DNA of 64,000 nt. It comes from JBBROS01 sp964246015. GTDB taxonomy: Bacteria; Pseudomonadota; Alphaproteobacteria; Acetobacterales; Acetobacteraceae. The stretch is from the NCBI GenBank assembly GCA_964246015.1, contig CAXTPG010000010.1, positions 1 to 64,000 of the forward strand, written 5' to 3'. Positions within the stretch are counted from its first letter, which is position 1, and each line of letters opens with the position of its first letter. The notes below the pieces were generated by a model. That model was not told where the DNA came from, made no database searches, and saw only the letters and a program-made list of their open reading frames with translations. The translations under genes were made by a program, and so were the position numbers. Positions 21,001-28,246 of this stretch are shown in pieces.

Positions 21001-24000
21001 CGCTGCCGACGAGCTGGAGCCCGGCGGTGCCGCGGATGGTGCCGTCGTTCTGGACGGTTGTCTGGATGGAGGCGAGGAGAGCGCCGTCGGAGAGCGTGCC
21101 CTCGATGAGGCCGCTGTTCACGAGGGTTGCGGCGCGGACGGCCTGGTGGGTGATCTGTGCGGGCGGGTTGCCGCCGATGTAGGAGACGGCGCGGGAGACG
21201 AGGACGCCGGCGCCGCCGCGGATGATGCCGGTCGTGATGGGTGCGTAGAGCGTGGTGGTGCCGGAGAAGCCGACGATCTGCTGGCCAGTGTTGCGGATGC
21301 TGACGGTGTCGGACTGGCTGATGGAGTCGCCGTAGGCCACGATCCCGGCCCGGCCCCCGGTGATGGTTCCACCGACGGGGTTGAAGTATCCGGCGGGCTT
21401 GAAGGTGTTTTCGACGCTGCCGCCGTGGGCGATCAGCACGCCGACGCCGCTCGTGCCTGCTGCCTCGATCTGTCCGGCGTTGCGCAGGGTTGCGTCGTTC
21501 GAGAGGCCGACGCCCACGCCGGTGGTGGCGCTGGCGGTGATGCGGCCGATTGCGTTGTCGACCCTTGCGGCCGGGCCGGCTGCGAGGACTCCGGCGACGA
21601 CGCCGAAGACGTAGCGGCTGTTGGTGAGCACGGCCGTGCCGCCGAGCTGGATGGCGGCGTCGCCGGAGGACGTGCCCGTGGCGCGGACGGTGCCCTGGTT
21701 GGCGATGGTGAGCGTGGGGGCGAGGGTGCCGGCGTGGTCGGCGCCGGGGGTGATGCCGGCCTTGCCGGTGATGAGGCCGGTGTTGAGGATGGATGCGGCG
21801 GCGCGGATCGTGCCGGCGCCGCCGCCGACATAGATGCCGCCGTCGACGGTGCCGGCCTGGGTGATGGTGCCGCCGGCGGTGAGGGCGACGGCGACGCCCA
21901 GCGTGCCGGTGGTGCGGATGGTGCTGCCGATCGCGGTCGAGAGCGAGCCGCCGTTGGCGAGGACGACGCCGAACTTGCCGGCGCGGATGGTGCCTGCGTT
22001 GTCGATGGTCGTCGCGGCGCCGTTTGCGTAGACGCCGGTGCCGAGGAGGTTGAGCAGGTAGCCGACCTGGCCCGCCGAGAGCGACGGGCCGATGATGTTG
22101 CCCTGGGCGTCGGTGTAGGTGGGGGTCGAGTCGGCGTCGATCAGGGCATTGGCGGCGACGACGACGCGTCCGCCGCCGCGGAGGACCACGCCCGTGCCGC
22201 CCTGGCCGGTGGCGAGGATGGTGCCGACGTTGACGGTGCCGCCGGCCTCGAGATCGACCGCGGTACCGGGGAAGATGGTGCCGCCGCCGTTCGGGTATGA
22301 GAAGCGGGAGAGCGCCTGGGTGGCGACGATGGTGCCGAAGCCGGTGACGAGGGCCGGGCCGCCGGTGGCGAAGACGCCGGCTGCGGCGCCCGAGATGAGG
22401 CCGCTGCCGGCGGTGACGGCGTTGGTGGTGACGGTGCCGCCGGCGGCGAGCTGCACGCCGAGCGAATTTGCGCCGGTCGCGACGATGGTGCCGGTGTTGA
22501 CGAAGGAGGGGGTGGCGAGCAGCACCACGCCGGCGGCGCTGCGGCCATCGACGGTGATGCGGCCGCTGTTGTTGAGCGACCCTGCGCCGCCGAGCTGGAT
22601 GCCGATGGCGGCGTCGCCGACCACGCCGATGGACCCGGCGTTCGCGACCGTCGTGGGCGGGGCGAGGCCCAGCACGCCTGCGCCGGTGGCGAGGATGGTG
22701 CCGGATGCGGCGTTGGTGATGCGTCCGCCGGCGGCGAGCACGGCGCCGTTGCCGGCGGTGCCCTGGATCAGTCCGGAGTTGGTGACGGTGCCGACGGCGC
22801 CGTTGCGGACGAGGCTGATGCCGCCCTGGATGCCGAGGTCGGTGGTGGGCAGCAGGAACAGGCCGGTGGCGCCGATGATGGTGCCGGCGTTGGTGATGAC
22901 AGCCGGGTTGTTGACGATGGTGGCGGTTGCGCCGGAGGTGGTGGCTTGCGTGGTCTGGCCGCCATAGGCGATGACGCCGGCGTATGCGCCGCCGACGCGG
23001 CCGCCGGCGAGGATGCCGATGGTGCCGCCTGCCAGCAGCTCGATGCCCACGCCGCCGGCGCCGCTGGCGCTGATGGTGCCGCTGCCGCCGATGCTGCCGC
23101 CTGCCACCAGCTCGGCGCCGATGCCGCCGGCGCCGGTGGCGAGGATGGTGCCGGAGTTGCCGATGCTGGCGCCCGCGACGGAGGCGACGGCGATGCCGTT
23201 GGTGCCGCCGGCCAGCACCCGGCCGGTGTTCGAGAGGGAGCCTGCGCCAGCCAGGACGACACCGATGCCGCCTGTCCCGGAGGCCGTCACGAGGCCGCTG
23301 TTGGTGACGCGGGTCGAGCCTGTGGCGTTCAGGACCTGCTGTCCGGAGGTTGCGCTGGCGGACAGGGTGCCGGCGTTGTTGACGCTGCCGTCGACGTCGA
23401 TGATGGCGGAGACGTTGCCCTGGATCCGCCCGCCCGCCGCATTCAGGATGTAGGACCCGGCGCCGGCATTGATCGCGGCCTGGGTCGCGGGGCCCTGGTT
23501 GACCTGGATGAGGCCGGCGTTGGTGACCTGGCTGCTGACGCCGAGGTAGACTCCGCCCAGGACGGAGCCCGACTGGACGAAGGTGGCGACGGGGCTGTTC
23601 TCGAACCGGCTGAAGTCGCCCAGGCTGAGGGCGATGTATTGCTGCCCGGCGCTGCTGGCGAAGCGGTAGCCGAAGATCCGGCCCTGGTTGTAGACGGCGC
23701 CCGTGTCGCCGGTGGCGATCATCCCCTGGACGACCGCGTTGCCGTGGTTGGTGACGATGCCGCCGAGGGCGAACTGGACGGCGACTCCCGTCGCGCCGAT
23801 GTAGCCGTCGTTGACGAGGGAGCCGGTGTGGGCGACGACGCCGCTGTTGCCGACGATGTTGCTGGCGTTGAAGATGGCGGCGCGGTCGTGGACGTAGATC
23901 GCGACGGACCGGGCGGTGGTGCCGGTCGTCTGGACGCCCAGGATGATGCCGTTGTTGTGGATGGTTGCGTCGCCGCTGACGTAGACGCCGCCGGCGAGGC

Positions 24001-24256
24001 CCGCGATGGTGCCGGAGTTCACGAGGTCGCGGAGGCTGTGCTGGGCGACGACCGTGCTCTGGATGACGGCGACGCCGAATTGCGGGCCGACGATGCGGCC
24101 GGGGCCGGTCAGCAGGGTGTAGTTGCCGCCCCTTATATAGAGTCCGCCGGAGAGGCCGTTTGCGGAGAGCGTGCCCACGACGGGCGTTGGCTGTGCGTCG
24201 ATCAGGACCGGGCTGCTGGCCGGCGTTCCCGGCTGGATGACGAAAGTCCCAGACAT
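12056..24256 (-). CDS. Giant repetitive surface/secreted protein (~4,066 aa) with C-terminal Hint domain
   Basis: One uninterrupted frame spans 12.2 kb. I chose the ATG at 24256 (MSGTFVIQPGTPASSPVLID) with AAGG 7-10 bases upstream; a longer frame to 24391 crosses the likely promoter. No signal peptide is visible. Residues ~60-2,500 are degenerate repeats of the type 'N-x-G-T-I-x-G-x-x-x-G-V', as in beta-helix adhesins. About 2,560-3,100 contain autotransporter-associated strand repeats (GTLTKTGAGLLQLA, GTVVKQGLGTLTLGG). About 3,300-3,540 are a Gly-rich block. Residues ~3,874-4,030 are a Hint_2-like domain starting at Cys3876 (CFVAGTRIRAERGDTPVEHL). No outer-membrane beta-barrel is present, so it is not a classical autotransporter. 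Type I export and Hint self-processing are inferences. The last codons lie in a dispersed hairpin. Confidence 0.9.
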   Translation of the reverse strand: MSGTFVIQPGTPASSPVLIDAQPTPVVGTLSANGLSGGLYIRGGNYTLLTGPGRIVGPQFGVAVIQSTVVAQHSLRDLVNSGTIAGLAGGVYVSGDATIHNNGIILGVQTTGTTARSVAIYVHDRAAIFNASNIVGNSGVVAHTGSLVNDGYIGATGVAVQFALGGIVTNHGNAVVQGMIATGDTGAVYNQGRIFGYRFASSAGQQYIALSLGDFSRFENSPVATFVQSGSVLGGVYLGVSSQVTNAGLIQVNQGPATQAAINAGAGSYILNAAGGRIQGNVSAIIDVDGSVNNAGTLSASATSGQQVLNATGSTRVTNSGLVTASGTGGIGVVLAGAGSLSNTGRVLAGGTNGIAVASVAGASIGNSGTILATGAGGIGAELVAGGSIGGSGTISASGAGGVGIELLAGGTIGILAGGRVGGAYAGVIAYGGQTTQATTSGATATIVNNPAVITNAGTIIGATGLFLLPTTDLGIQGGISLVRNGAVGTVTNSGLIQGTAGNGAVLAAGGRITNAASGTILATGAGVLGLAPPTTVANAGSIGVVGDAAIGIQLGGAGSLNNSGRITVDGRSAAGVVLLATPSFVNTGTIVATGANSLGVQLAAGGTVTTNAVTAGSGLISGAAAGVFATGGPALVTGFGTIVATQALSRFSYPNGGGTIFPGTAVDLEAGGTVNVGTILATGQGGTGVVLRGGGRVVVAANALIDADSTPTYTDAQGNIIGPSLSAGQVGYLLNLLGTGVYANGAATTIDNAGTIRAGKFGVVLANGGSLSTAIGSTIRTTGTLGVAVALTAGGTITQAGTVDGGIYVGGGAGTIRAAASILNTGLITGKAGITPGADHAGTLAPTLTIANQGTVRATGTSSGDAAIQLGGTAVLTNSRYVFGVVAGVLAAGPAARVDNAIGRITASATTGVGVGLSNDATLRNAGQIEAAGTSGVGVLIAHGGSVENTFKPAGYFNPVGGTITGGRAGIVAYGDSISQSDTVSIRNTGQQIVGFSGTTTLYAPITTGIIRGGAGVLVSRAVSYIGGNPPAQITHQAVRAATLVNSGLIEGTLSDGALLASIQTTVQNDGTIRGTAGLQLVGSGVTIGTASVMNTGAIIGTTSVGLFVANAVTATITNAAAGLIQGVSAGLVLENASLATPPTQTFVNAGTIRGTAADSKGLELGTAQRATITNAASGLIEGGAGGLSFNDASSGPGLNSFANQGTIRATGTAGIALYAAIASDLTNDGTIEALNGIALRTPAGGTLRNTGRIAGGSAGVSVGAGQAENSLSLINTGLVSATGPGGAAVVTRHGDIDNQATITGASVGILLSEGTVTNRAGALIQGNDYGLAFIGRYAYPGVPGNTATITNRGTITGGVGLVASPTTTVSLNGTLVTRNQVASVRLVNSGTIAGTASSPGTQALAASFGDVQTRIVLEAGGAFRGVVSATGPGNVIEATSGVTLGLSGLLGTLGGFGTITSTPGGDAWGFAGFQTLIADAGSRLTTTGVNIQGAGQTITALGAFTNYGSLVLGGVFSAAGSIANFGSIAGDLGVGAGQTLTNGVLVNGGTTLVGSIAGTVTGGTGAYIGNAGTLGGVVLQAGGTLRNGGTATPGATVLGNVVDRGGAAYVANLDTIAGSVTLGTGGTLVNAGSVAGTILLEGTNTVTLLANEHHAAIQATDPASNVLHLAATPAVGTLATNDGILSRFGLTVVDAGAAWKLTGTAPGTHALDVFGDLFTTGTLAAGLHLGALQGQTTPGVPIGTTAFAALVNSGDFQGVVTLGSNSQLINLTGGLFEGQITDAGGDRGIVFQYGNLFAPVFHYLGSGTAGIYGTFGSGSTIAIDMSHHGGTVVLGQSALVIGNILGNGTSSLLQLADAPSGSAAGTLSGVGVYIDGFNLIAQKPAASWVVAANDFGAGTTFASYGFVLSGDNTLEGRLVNSGTFAETGLLDARLGTLQNFGVMLNTGTIQGRVTLGNTGYLFNQVGGTILGDITAAGTGVNLVDAGAIQGNVTFGSTGGYLALLPGGTVTGTITSARVVTNGTTLGNTLDLGGNTTGTLTGLGRTITGFTGIRVETGAGWILGGGATIEAGATLTNLGQLLSYGAFENHGTLLGSLGLFQSTASNSSNGVILGRVVIADATTQFVNQGTLTGTVAAVADVVLNQGGVFTNTAGGVISGGLAGVYAAATTGQSATIVNAGTIGGTYGVYFNLGGSASGTLVNSGRITAAGTNAAVTFAGTQGQTILNRVVVQQGASFGGAVVGNASAFNTLEWNSTGALAGLGTRYAHFNDVVFDGAGTRTITGGALSGGAYAIRGGVTLGLGTLSVTNSLLHLYTSALTTGDIIVDGGTLELDNTIGAGVHITLLNGARLQIDDALDFHGSVVSTPGTASNVVDFRHAGDATIANGLLTGAAYVIAQGAGTLVATGTALGTSSIGLFSGGLAAVLPGNAVYVAAGATLGILGSGTMTALNGSGVVLGQTVPAGYPLAGLPIATLTLPNNNGIFGGTLLDIGTLVVSTGASPATYLFGATNQIDAIQVQSGAKLYLGGGLSHSTFALGTSLDVAAGGLITMAGTDKTVGSLSGTGNISVVGIRLTVDEGTNSNTFDGSISGTGTVVKQGLGTLTLGGLVTQPGLDIEAGRIVLASTGTLINQSLTIAQYATLHASVGLARFGDLSGGGLLQLGTNNITISVGAGTTNHLDVGITGTGTLTKTGAGLLQLADNRGVPLGRVEVAAGDFALGLNGFVSLYGGVDVSAGATLTALTGGLGIGSLSGAGTVVVGTYLVFDNAGANATFSGRVSGAGRLTKTHADTFTFSGTATNAGGFYLGYGELRLGADATIGGPVRFSGNADIDLEGHTLTFGGAYLGQQGPGSLRLDNGAVMIDTTGTAEIGVSLTGAGRVGVTGGTLLLDRAGNLGTATVTVGSLGTLALGYFDQSFATLANSGTVLTTYGHRLGLNGTTTLGGTIAGTGGVSIGSAGRVILNGANAFTGGLLVNGGRLSVANDAALGGANGGVTLQNGATLNSYFSFDSGRTVVVAGQDTFELIQSHLSVYAISGAGGFSITGGGTLTVSGRGSPADGTIGNATLELAHPEYGSGQKLTFATTGASGGHLVLDGARGTPALISRFAVGDTIDFRDIHAAGTTGSLNGQVFSFAATNVFTGLDGNANTLTGPGTVSLTLANGALLSADQFVLADDGAGGTMITLQRLAAQTSFTVTHLNGAASDMTALNSVLASIASGPAGAGRNGADATNYTITLGGTLAGGTLSLDTDLQGIELGTGSTLVIDGQGAIIDGGNAHRGFFAFSGDTTIQNLTLQHLRAQGGAGGSGQGGGGGGGAGLGGGLFIGTGAGVSLSHVSFLDNSAVGGRGGLYVPTTIGPINNNIYGAGAGGGGGLGGAGGYGAQFANGHYGNAGGGGIGAAATGGSYQPSTGVTTAPGTGILFGEYGSAGGGTAGQPGGAAGSFGGGGKGGGASGIGGSGGFGGGGGAGGGNGALNVNNQRLGQGGAGGFGGGGGANGFSVIPRNGGAAGYGAGRGAAGLGGGGGGFGAGGDIFIQDGGHLSIGAGTLLGGTATGGTASQGASTGRSNGNGIFLQDASRTGPGQVITFNPGPGETLLFRDLLANTYQNSNDTLLVTGGGTVVFSPSVTLPQFANAYTYKFGGTKIVRNATLAFDANQLPLNPLILAGGTLQARGDDSFSSSVTLLSDTDPLPGGGTVPTTPHGSDTIDTGGYKLTFTSTVAGVARLDIIGGGTVTLAPFFTSLTDVLSGGVQIGAGTTLALGGSRISGGGEGGGLSPINRSVASAITFNGVNATLRLAEGVQLNTSTSITSLANGNRFDLVGFTGATQGSFSPDGHILTFTDGARTTSFTITNATAGQDFLFAQDSDGSGEFATVACFVAGTRIRAERGDTPVEHLQIGDRVATLDGALKPVRWIGRRAYPAAALHAHDELRPIRIRAGTLAAGIPHRDLLVSPMHAMLLHGVLIPAADLVDGHAIIRDDQPGPVDYLHIELATHDVIWAEGAPTETFIDEQSRQIFDNAAEFQALDPDASTTTPCAPRLRNGPLVEAARNAIAARKTPSPIGRGPG
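12065..12085. repeat. Hairpin repeat CCCTCTCCC/GGGAGAGGG at convergent gene ends
   Basis: A 9-bp stem (12065-12073 with 12077-12085, loop AAT) lies inside the last codons of the giant gene, where it encodes SPIGRG. It is also 49 bp past the stop of the convergent formyltransferase gene, so it could terminate that transcript. The flanking CCTCACCCCGG resembles common proteobacterial dispersed hairpins; looser relatives occur at 29773-29791 and about 39553-39580. Confidence 0.6.
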
Positions 24257-24332
24257 CGACGATACCTTGATCTCGTGGCCGGCGCGGGGCGGGGATAGCG
24301 TTCCCGCGCCTCGCTGGTTACGAGGTAAGTTC

Positions 24333-24338
24333 GTTATA
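24333..24338 (-). promoter_or_regulatory. Possible -10 element for the giant gene
   Basis: On the minus strand TATAAC lies about 77 bases upstream of the 24256 ATG in the only AT-rich stretch (24330-24400) of the divergent region. No convincing -35 was found at 17 bp, so this is tentative. If correct, it excludes the longer start at 24391. Confidence 0.25.
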
Positions 24339-24497
24339 TCCCTCTTTCCAAAGGTGACGGAAGCGTAAAAATCCGATTGCGGAAGTGGCAATAATCGTAT
24401 TTACATCCTTCCGCGATGCCCGATCGACGGGGCTGTGCCGTGTGTTTTGATGGCGTTAACGGGCTGCATCCTGTGGCCGGAACGAACGGGTGCGACG

Positions 24498-25622
24498 ATG
24501 GGTCTTCTCGCGTTTCCGCCTCAGGCATCGACCGCGAGCATCGACCGGGCCGGGGCGGCGATCACGGCGATCCAGGCGCTGCCGATGACCATTCCGGTGT
24601 CCGGGGTCGGCACGTCGGTGGGGCGGACCGGGTATAGCGCGGCGGTTGCGGCGACGGCGGGGATCGGGACGTCGCGGGTCGTGAGCGGGCCGAACGGGGG
24701 TGTTCTGACCCTGGGGGCCGGCGTTACCGGTGGCGCCTCGGCTTCCGCGGGGCCGGGGGGCGTCAGTGCATTGGCGGGGGTGAATGCCGGGGCGGGCGTA
24801 TCGCTGACGACGGCCAACGGGGTCACGCTGGGGGCGCAGGTGAATGCCGGGGCGCTGGCGAGCGGGGGGCTGAGCGTCGGGTCGGGGACGATCCATGCGC
24901 AGGGGGCCGTGGCGGCGGGGGTTTCGGCTTCGGGGACGCTGGCGTACAGCCAGAATTTCGGGAGTGCCGGGGCGATCACGACGACCGGGTCGACGACGGT
25001 GGGTGTCATCGCGACGGCGGGCGGTTCGGCGGATGTGGGGGCGGGCGGGCTGCAGACGTCGACGGGGAACTTTGCCGGGCCGATCGCGAGCGTCAGCGGT
25101 GGCGGCACGTATACCGGGGGCGGGATCCAGGCTGGCGGGGGGGCCACGCTGATCTCGCCGGGCACGGTGGGCGAGGATACGAGCTTCGGCGTGACGTTCA
25201 ACGACGGGTATGTGGGGATCAACGCCGGGCTGACGCTGGGGCTGGGGATCGGGGGCGTCGGGCTCAATCTCGCGTTCGGCATCAACGTCCGCGCGATCGC
25301 CAACTCGATCGTCGCCTCGCACGAGTTGCTGGTGGCGACGCAGCATTTCGTGGGCATTCCGGACATTCCGCCCGCGGTCACGTCGGGTGCGGCGTTCGTC
25401 AGCGCGGCGCGGGTGACGGCGAGCGCGTTCCAGACGGCGGGGCAGGGCATCGTGTCGGCCGCGAACACGGTGAACAACGGGCTTACGGTCGCGGCGAACG
25501 CGATCGCGAACGAGGCGACGACGTTGTACCAGGGCGCGGCCGGTGCGTTCTCGTCGATCGTCGCCGAGGTGAACCGGGACGTGAACGCGGTGAACACGTT
25601 CCTGAACGGGCTTCACCTCTAG
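24498..25622 (+). CDS. Gly/Ala/Ser/Thr-rich repetitive protein of unknown function
   Basis: I do not recognise the family. From the ATG at 24498 (MGLLAFPPQASTASIDRAGA) the protein has 374 residues. Residues ~50-230 are low-complexity with alternating Gly/Ala/Thr/Val (for example GVTGGASASAGPGGVSALAG), suggesting beta-strand stacking. Residues ~230-374 are less repetitive and more helical (FGVTFNDGYVGINAGLTLGLGIG; NTVNNGLTVAANAIANEATT). No clear signal peptide is seen. Upstream in-frame GTG 24435 and ATG 24450 exist, but the sequence there does not look conserved. It is divergent from the giant Hint gene with a 241-bp shared promoter region and similar composition, so a partner or accessory role is plausible. 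Its TAG stop overlaps the galE stop in a shared CTAG. Confidence 0.7.
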   Translation: MGLLAFPPQASTASIDRAGAAITAIQALPMTIPVSGVGTSVGRTGYSAAVAATAGIGTSRVVSGPNGGVLTLGAGVTGGASASAGPGGVSALAGVNAGAGVSLTTANGVTLGAQVNAGALASGGLSVGSGTIHAQGAVAAGVSASGTLAYSQNFGSAGAITTTGSTTVGVIATAGGSADVGAGGLQTSTGNFAGPIASVSGGGTYTGGGIQAGGGATLISPGTVGEDTSFGVTFNDGYVGINAGLTLGLGIGGVGLNLAFGINVRAIANSIVASHELLVATQHFVGIPDIPPAVTSGAAFVSAARVTASAFQTAGQGIVSAANTVNNGLTVAANAIANEATTLYQGAAGAFSSIVAEVNRDVNAVNTFLNGLHL

Positions 25623-26608
25623 GCTTCGTACCCGCCCGGGTGCGCCATGCGCCAGGACAGTGCCGTGCCGACCATGTCGTCCAGCGCGGCGTGGCGGGGG
25701 GTCCAGCCGGTTTCGCGCTGGATCAGGGCCGAGGACGCGACCAGGGCGGCGGGGTCTCCCGGACGGCGCGGGCCGATGATTGTGGGGACGGGGCGGCCGA
25801 GCAGGCGGCCGACCGAGTCGATGACCTGTCGCACCGAGTGCCCGGCGCCGTTGCCCAGGTTGTAGGTCACGCTGCGGCGGTCCAGTTCGGCCAGGGCGCG
25901 CAGGTGGGCGTCGGCGAGGTCGGTCACGTGGACGTAGTCGCGGATGCAGGTGCCGTCGGGGGTAGGGTAGTCGTCGCCAAAGATGGTGAGGGGGGGGCGG
26001 CGTCCGAGGGCGGCATCGATGGCCAGGGGAATGAGATGGGTTTCGGGGTCGTGGTCCTCGCCCAGTCGGCCGCCCGGGTCCGCGCCGGCGGCGTTGAAGT
26101 AGCGGAGGGCGGCGCTGCGGAGACCATGGACGCGGTCGGCCCAGGCGAGCGCGCGTTCGAGCATGAGCTTGCTTTCGCCGTAGGGGGATGAGGGGGCGAT
26201 GCGGGCGTCCTCGTCGATGGGGATGCGGTCGGGCTCGCCGAAGAGGTTGGCCGTGGAGCTGAGGACGAAGCGGGGCACGGCGTGGCGAATGCAGGCGTCG
26301 ATGAGGCGGAGTCCCGTGGCGCCGTTGTCGAGGAGGTAGCGGAGGGGGTTGGCCATGCTCTCGCCGACGAGGGAGAGGGCGGCGAAATGGAGAACGCCGT
26401 CCCAGCGGCGTTCGGCGAGGAGGGCGTCGAGGGCGGGAGCGTCGGCGACGTCGGCGTGGACGAGGCGGATGCCGGGCGGGATGGCGGCGCGGTGGCCCTG
26501 GCGGAGGTTGTCGAGGACGACGATGTGGGCGCCCTGGTCGCGGAGGGCGAGGACGACGTGGCTGCCGACGTAGCCTGCGCCGCCGGTTACGAGGTAGGTG
26601 GGTGGCAC
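25619..26608 (-). CDS. galE: UDP-glucose 4-epimerase
   Basis: This extended SDR of 329 residues begins with the NAD-binding GGAGYVGSH (residues 9-17). It has the catalytic Ser/Thr pair in LSSTANLFGEP (about 117-119), Y143 and K147 in SPYGESK, and the GalE blocks RYFNAAGADP and IRDYVHVTDLADAH. It interconverts UDP-glucose and UDP-galactose in the cytoplasm, feeding exopolysaccharide or LPS synthesis. It is convergent with the repetitive Gly/Ala gene, the two stop codons sharing CTAG. No other sugar genes are adjacent. Confidence 0.93.
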   Translation of the reverse strand: MPPTYLVTGGAGYVGSHVVLALRDQGAHIVVLDNLRQGHRAAIPPGIRLVHADVADAPALDALLAERRWDGVLHFAALSLVGESMANPLRYLLDNGATGLRLIDACIRHAVPRFVLSSTANLFGEPDRIPIDEDARIAPSSPYGESKLMLERALAWADRVHGLRSAALRYFNAAGADPGGRLGEDHDPETHLIPLAIDAALGRRPPLTIFGDDYPTPDGTCIRDYVHVTDLADAHLRALAELDRRSVTYNLGNGAGHSVRQVIDSVGRLLGRPVPTIIGPRRPGDPAALVASSALIQRETGWTPRHAALDDMVGTALSWRMAHPGGYEA

Positions 26609-26718
26609 GCTGCGCCCTCTTTGGCCTGTTCGGTGCCGCTATAGCGCATGGCGGCGTTGTTCAGGAGAGCGGGACGGTCGCGCGGAAGGGGGCTTGGTGG
26701 CTGACGGCGCGCCTGGAC

Positions 26719-26746
26719 GGTGGAATGCCGAAGGGGGCATTCCACC
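26719..26746. repeat. Dispersed hairpin repeat, family 1, copy 2
   Basis: An 11-bp perfect stem GGTGGAATGCC (26719-26729) / GGCATTCCACC (26736-26746) is followed by CTACGGG, matching copy 1 at 2240-2264 apart from the loop. It lies in the 236-bp gap between the divergent galE and an SBP gene; otherwise I see nothing in that gap except the SBP ribosome site GGAGGA at 26831. Confidence 0.8.
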
Positions 26747-26844
26747 CTACGGGTTTCGAATGCGTTGACGTTCGGGTTATATGTCATAACGTGGCTGTTC
26801 GTAATCGGGCGTAGACCCCGGGCGCATCTTGGAGGAATCGAGCG

Positions 26845-28185
26845 ATGGACGGACATGGGACGGGCGTGTTGCGGCGTGCGTTGCTTGCGGGGTCTGCGGC
26901 CGCGTTGTGCGCGCCGGCCTTTGTCGAGCGTGCGAATGCGCAGAGCGCGTTCGACTGGAAGGTTGCGAAGGGCACGAAGCTCGAGGTGAACCTGACCAAG
27001 ACTCCGCGGGCGGACGTGCTGCAGGCACACCAGAAGGAGTTCGAGGAGCTGACGGGCATCAAGGTCGGGTCCGAACAGGTGCCGGAGCAGCAGCAGCGGC
27101 CGAAGGTGGCGATGGAGATGAGCTCGGGGCGGCCGAGCTTCGACGTGGTCCAGTTGGCGATGCACGTGCAGAAGCGGCTGGTGGAGAAGGGCCGCTGGAT
27201 GGAGGACCTGCGGCCGATGATCGCCGACAAGGCGATCACGATGCCGGATCTCGACATGGACGATTTCAGCCCGGCGACGCTGCGGGTGGCGACCGGCGCG
27301 GACGGGAAGCTGAACGTGCTGCCGTTCAACCAGGATGTCTGGATCCTGTTCTACAACAAGGAGATGTTCGCGCAGGCCGGGCTGGAGCCGCCGAAGACGT
27401 ATGACGAGATGATGGCGGCGGCGATCAGGCTGACGGACAAGACCAAGGGTGTGTACGGGTTCACCGGGCGTGGCGTGAAGAACGCGAACGTCGTGCTGTA
27501 CGACAACATCCTGCTGGGGTGGGACCAGGAGACGATCACGGCGGACGGCAAGACGCTGTTGACCGATACCCCGGCGGCGATCGAGGCGGCGACGTGGTAC
27601 CAGAAGATCATGCGGGAGTGCGCGCCGCCGGGGTCGGTGGGGTTCAACTGGAACGAGTGCCAGACGACGTTCAGCCAGGGGCGGGCGGCGATGTGGTGGG
27701 ACGGGATCGGGTTCTCGACCCCGTTGGTGGATCCGTCGAAGTCGAAGATCGTGGGCAAGGTGGGGTTCCTGCTGGTGCCGAAGGGGCCGAAAGCGCAGCA
27801 CTCGGCGACGTTCATCGACGGCATCGGGGTGCCGGTGGGCAGCAAGAACAAGAAGGCGGCGTGGCTGTACGTGCAGTGGGCGACCAGCAAGACGATGCAG
27901 CCGAACTGGCTGCGGACGGGTGCGGGCACGCCGCCGCGGGGCAGCAGCTACGGCAACGAGGAGATCGTGAAGGCGAGCGCCTTTCCGCGCGAATGGTTCG
28001 ATACGACGCATGACAGCCTGCGGATCGCGCGGAGCGGGCTGCCGGAGATCGTGCCGGTGACGGAGTTCCGCGACACGATCGGGATCGCGCTGACGAACAT
28101 CGTGGGCGGGGCGGACCCGGCGACGGAGATGAAGAAGGCGACGGAGGCGTTCCGGCCGGTGCTGGCGAAGGCAAACGAAGCGTGA
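26845..28185 (+). CDS. ABC transporter substrate-binding protein (family 1)
   Basis: The ATG at 26845 follows GGAGGA by 8 bases. The N-terminus MDGHGTGVLRRALLAGSAAA ending in ANAQS is a signal peptide with an arginine pair, Sec or Tat. The mature part is an SBP_bac_1 protein (446 residues total) with 'FEELTGIKVGSEQVPEQQQRPKVAMEMSSGRPSFDVV', 'LPFNQDVWILFYNKEMFAQAGLEPPKTYDEM' and the late 'GIGVPVGSKNKKAAWLYVQWA'. Related proteins bind sugars or glycerol phosphates. A GntR regulator follows 61 bp downstream on the same strand, but there are no permease genes here. Confidence 0.9.
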   Translation: MDGHGTGVLRRALLAGSAAALCAPAFVERANAQSAFDWKVAKGTKLEVNLTKTPRADVLQAHQKEFEELTGIKVGSEQVPEQQQRPKVAMEMSSGRPSFDVVQLAMHVQKRLVEKGRWMEDLRPMIADKAITMPDLDMDDFSPATLRVATGADGKLNVLPFNQDVWILFYNKEMFAQAGLEPPKTYDEMMAAAIRLTDKTKGVYGFTGRGVKNANVVLYDNILLGWDQETITADGKTLLTDTPAAIEAATWYQKIMRECAPPGSVGFNWNECQTTFSQGRAAMWWDGIGFSTPLVDPSKSKIVGKVGFLLVPKGPKAQHSATFIDGIGVPVGSKNKKAAWLYVQWATSKTMQPNWLRTGAGTPPRGSSYGNEEIVKASAFPREWFDTTHDSLRIARSGLPEIVPVTEFRDTIGIALTNIVGGADPATEMKKATEAFRPVLAKANEA

Positions 28186-28246
28186 TCCGGGCGAAGCGGG
28201 GGCGGGCGAAGTGGGGGCCGGCGGGACGCCGGCGCACCGGAGGGCG

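Noticed and set aside
24257..24391. N-terminal extension of the giant protein to an ATG at 24391
   Set aside because: It crosses the AT-rich promoter-like stretch and resembles no signal peptide; the ATG at 24256 has its own ribosome site.
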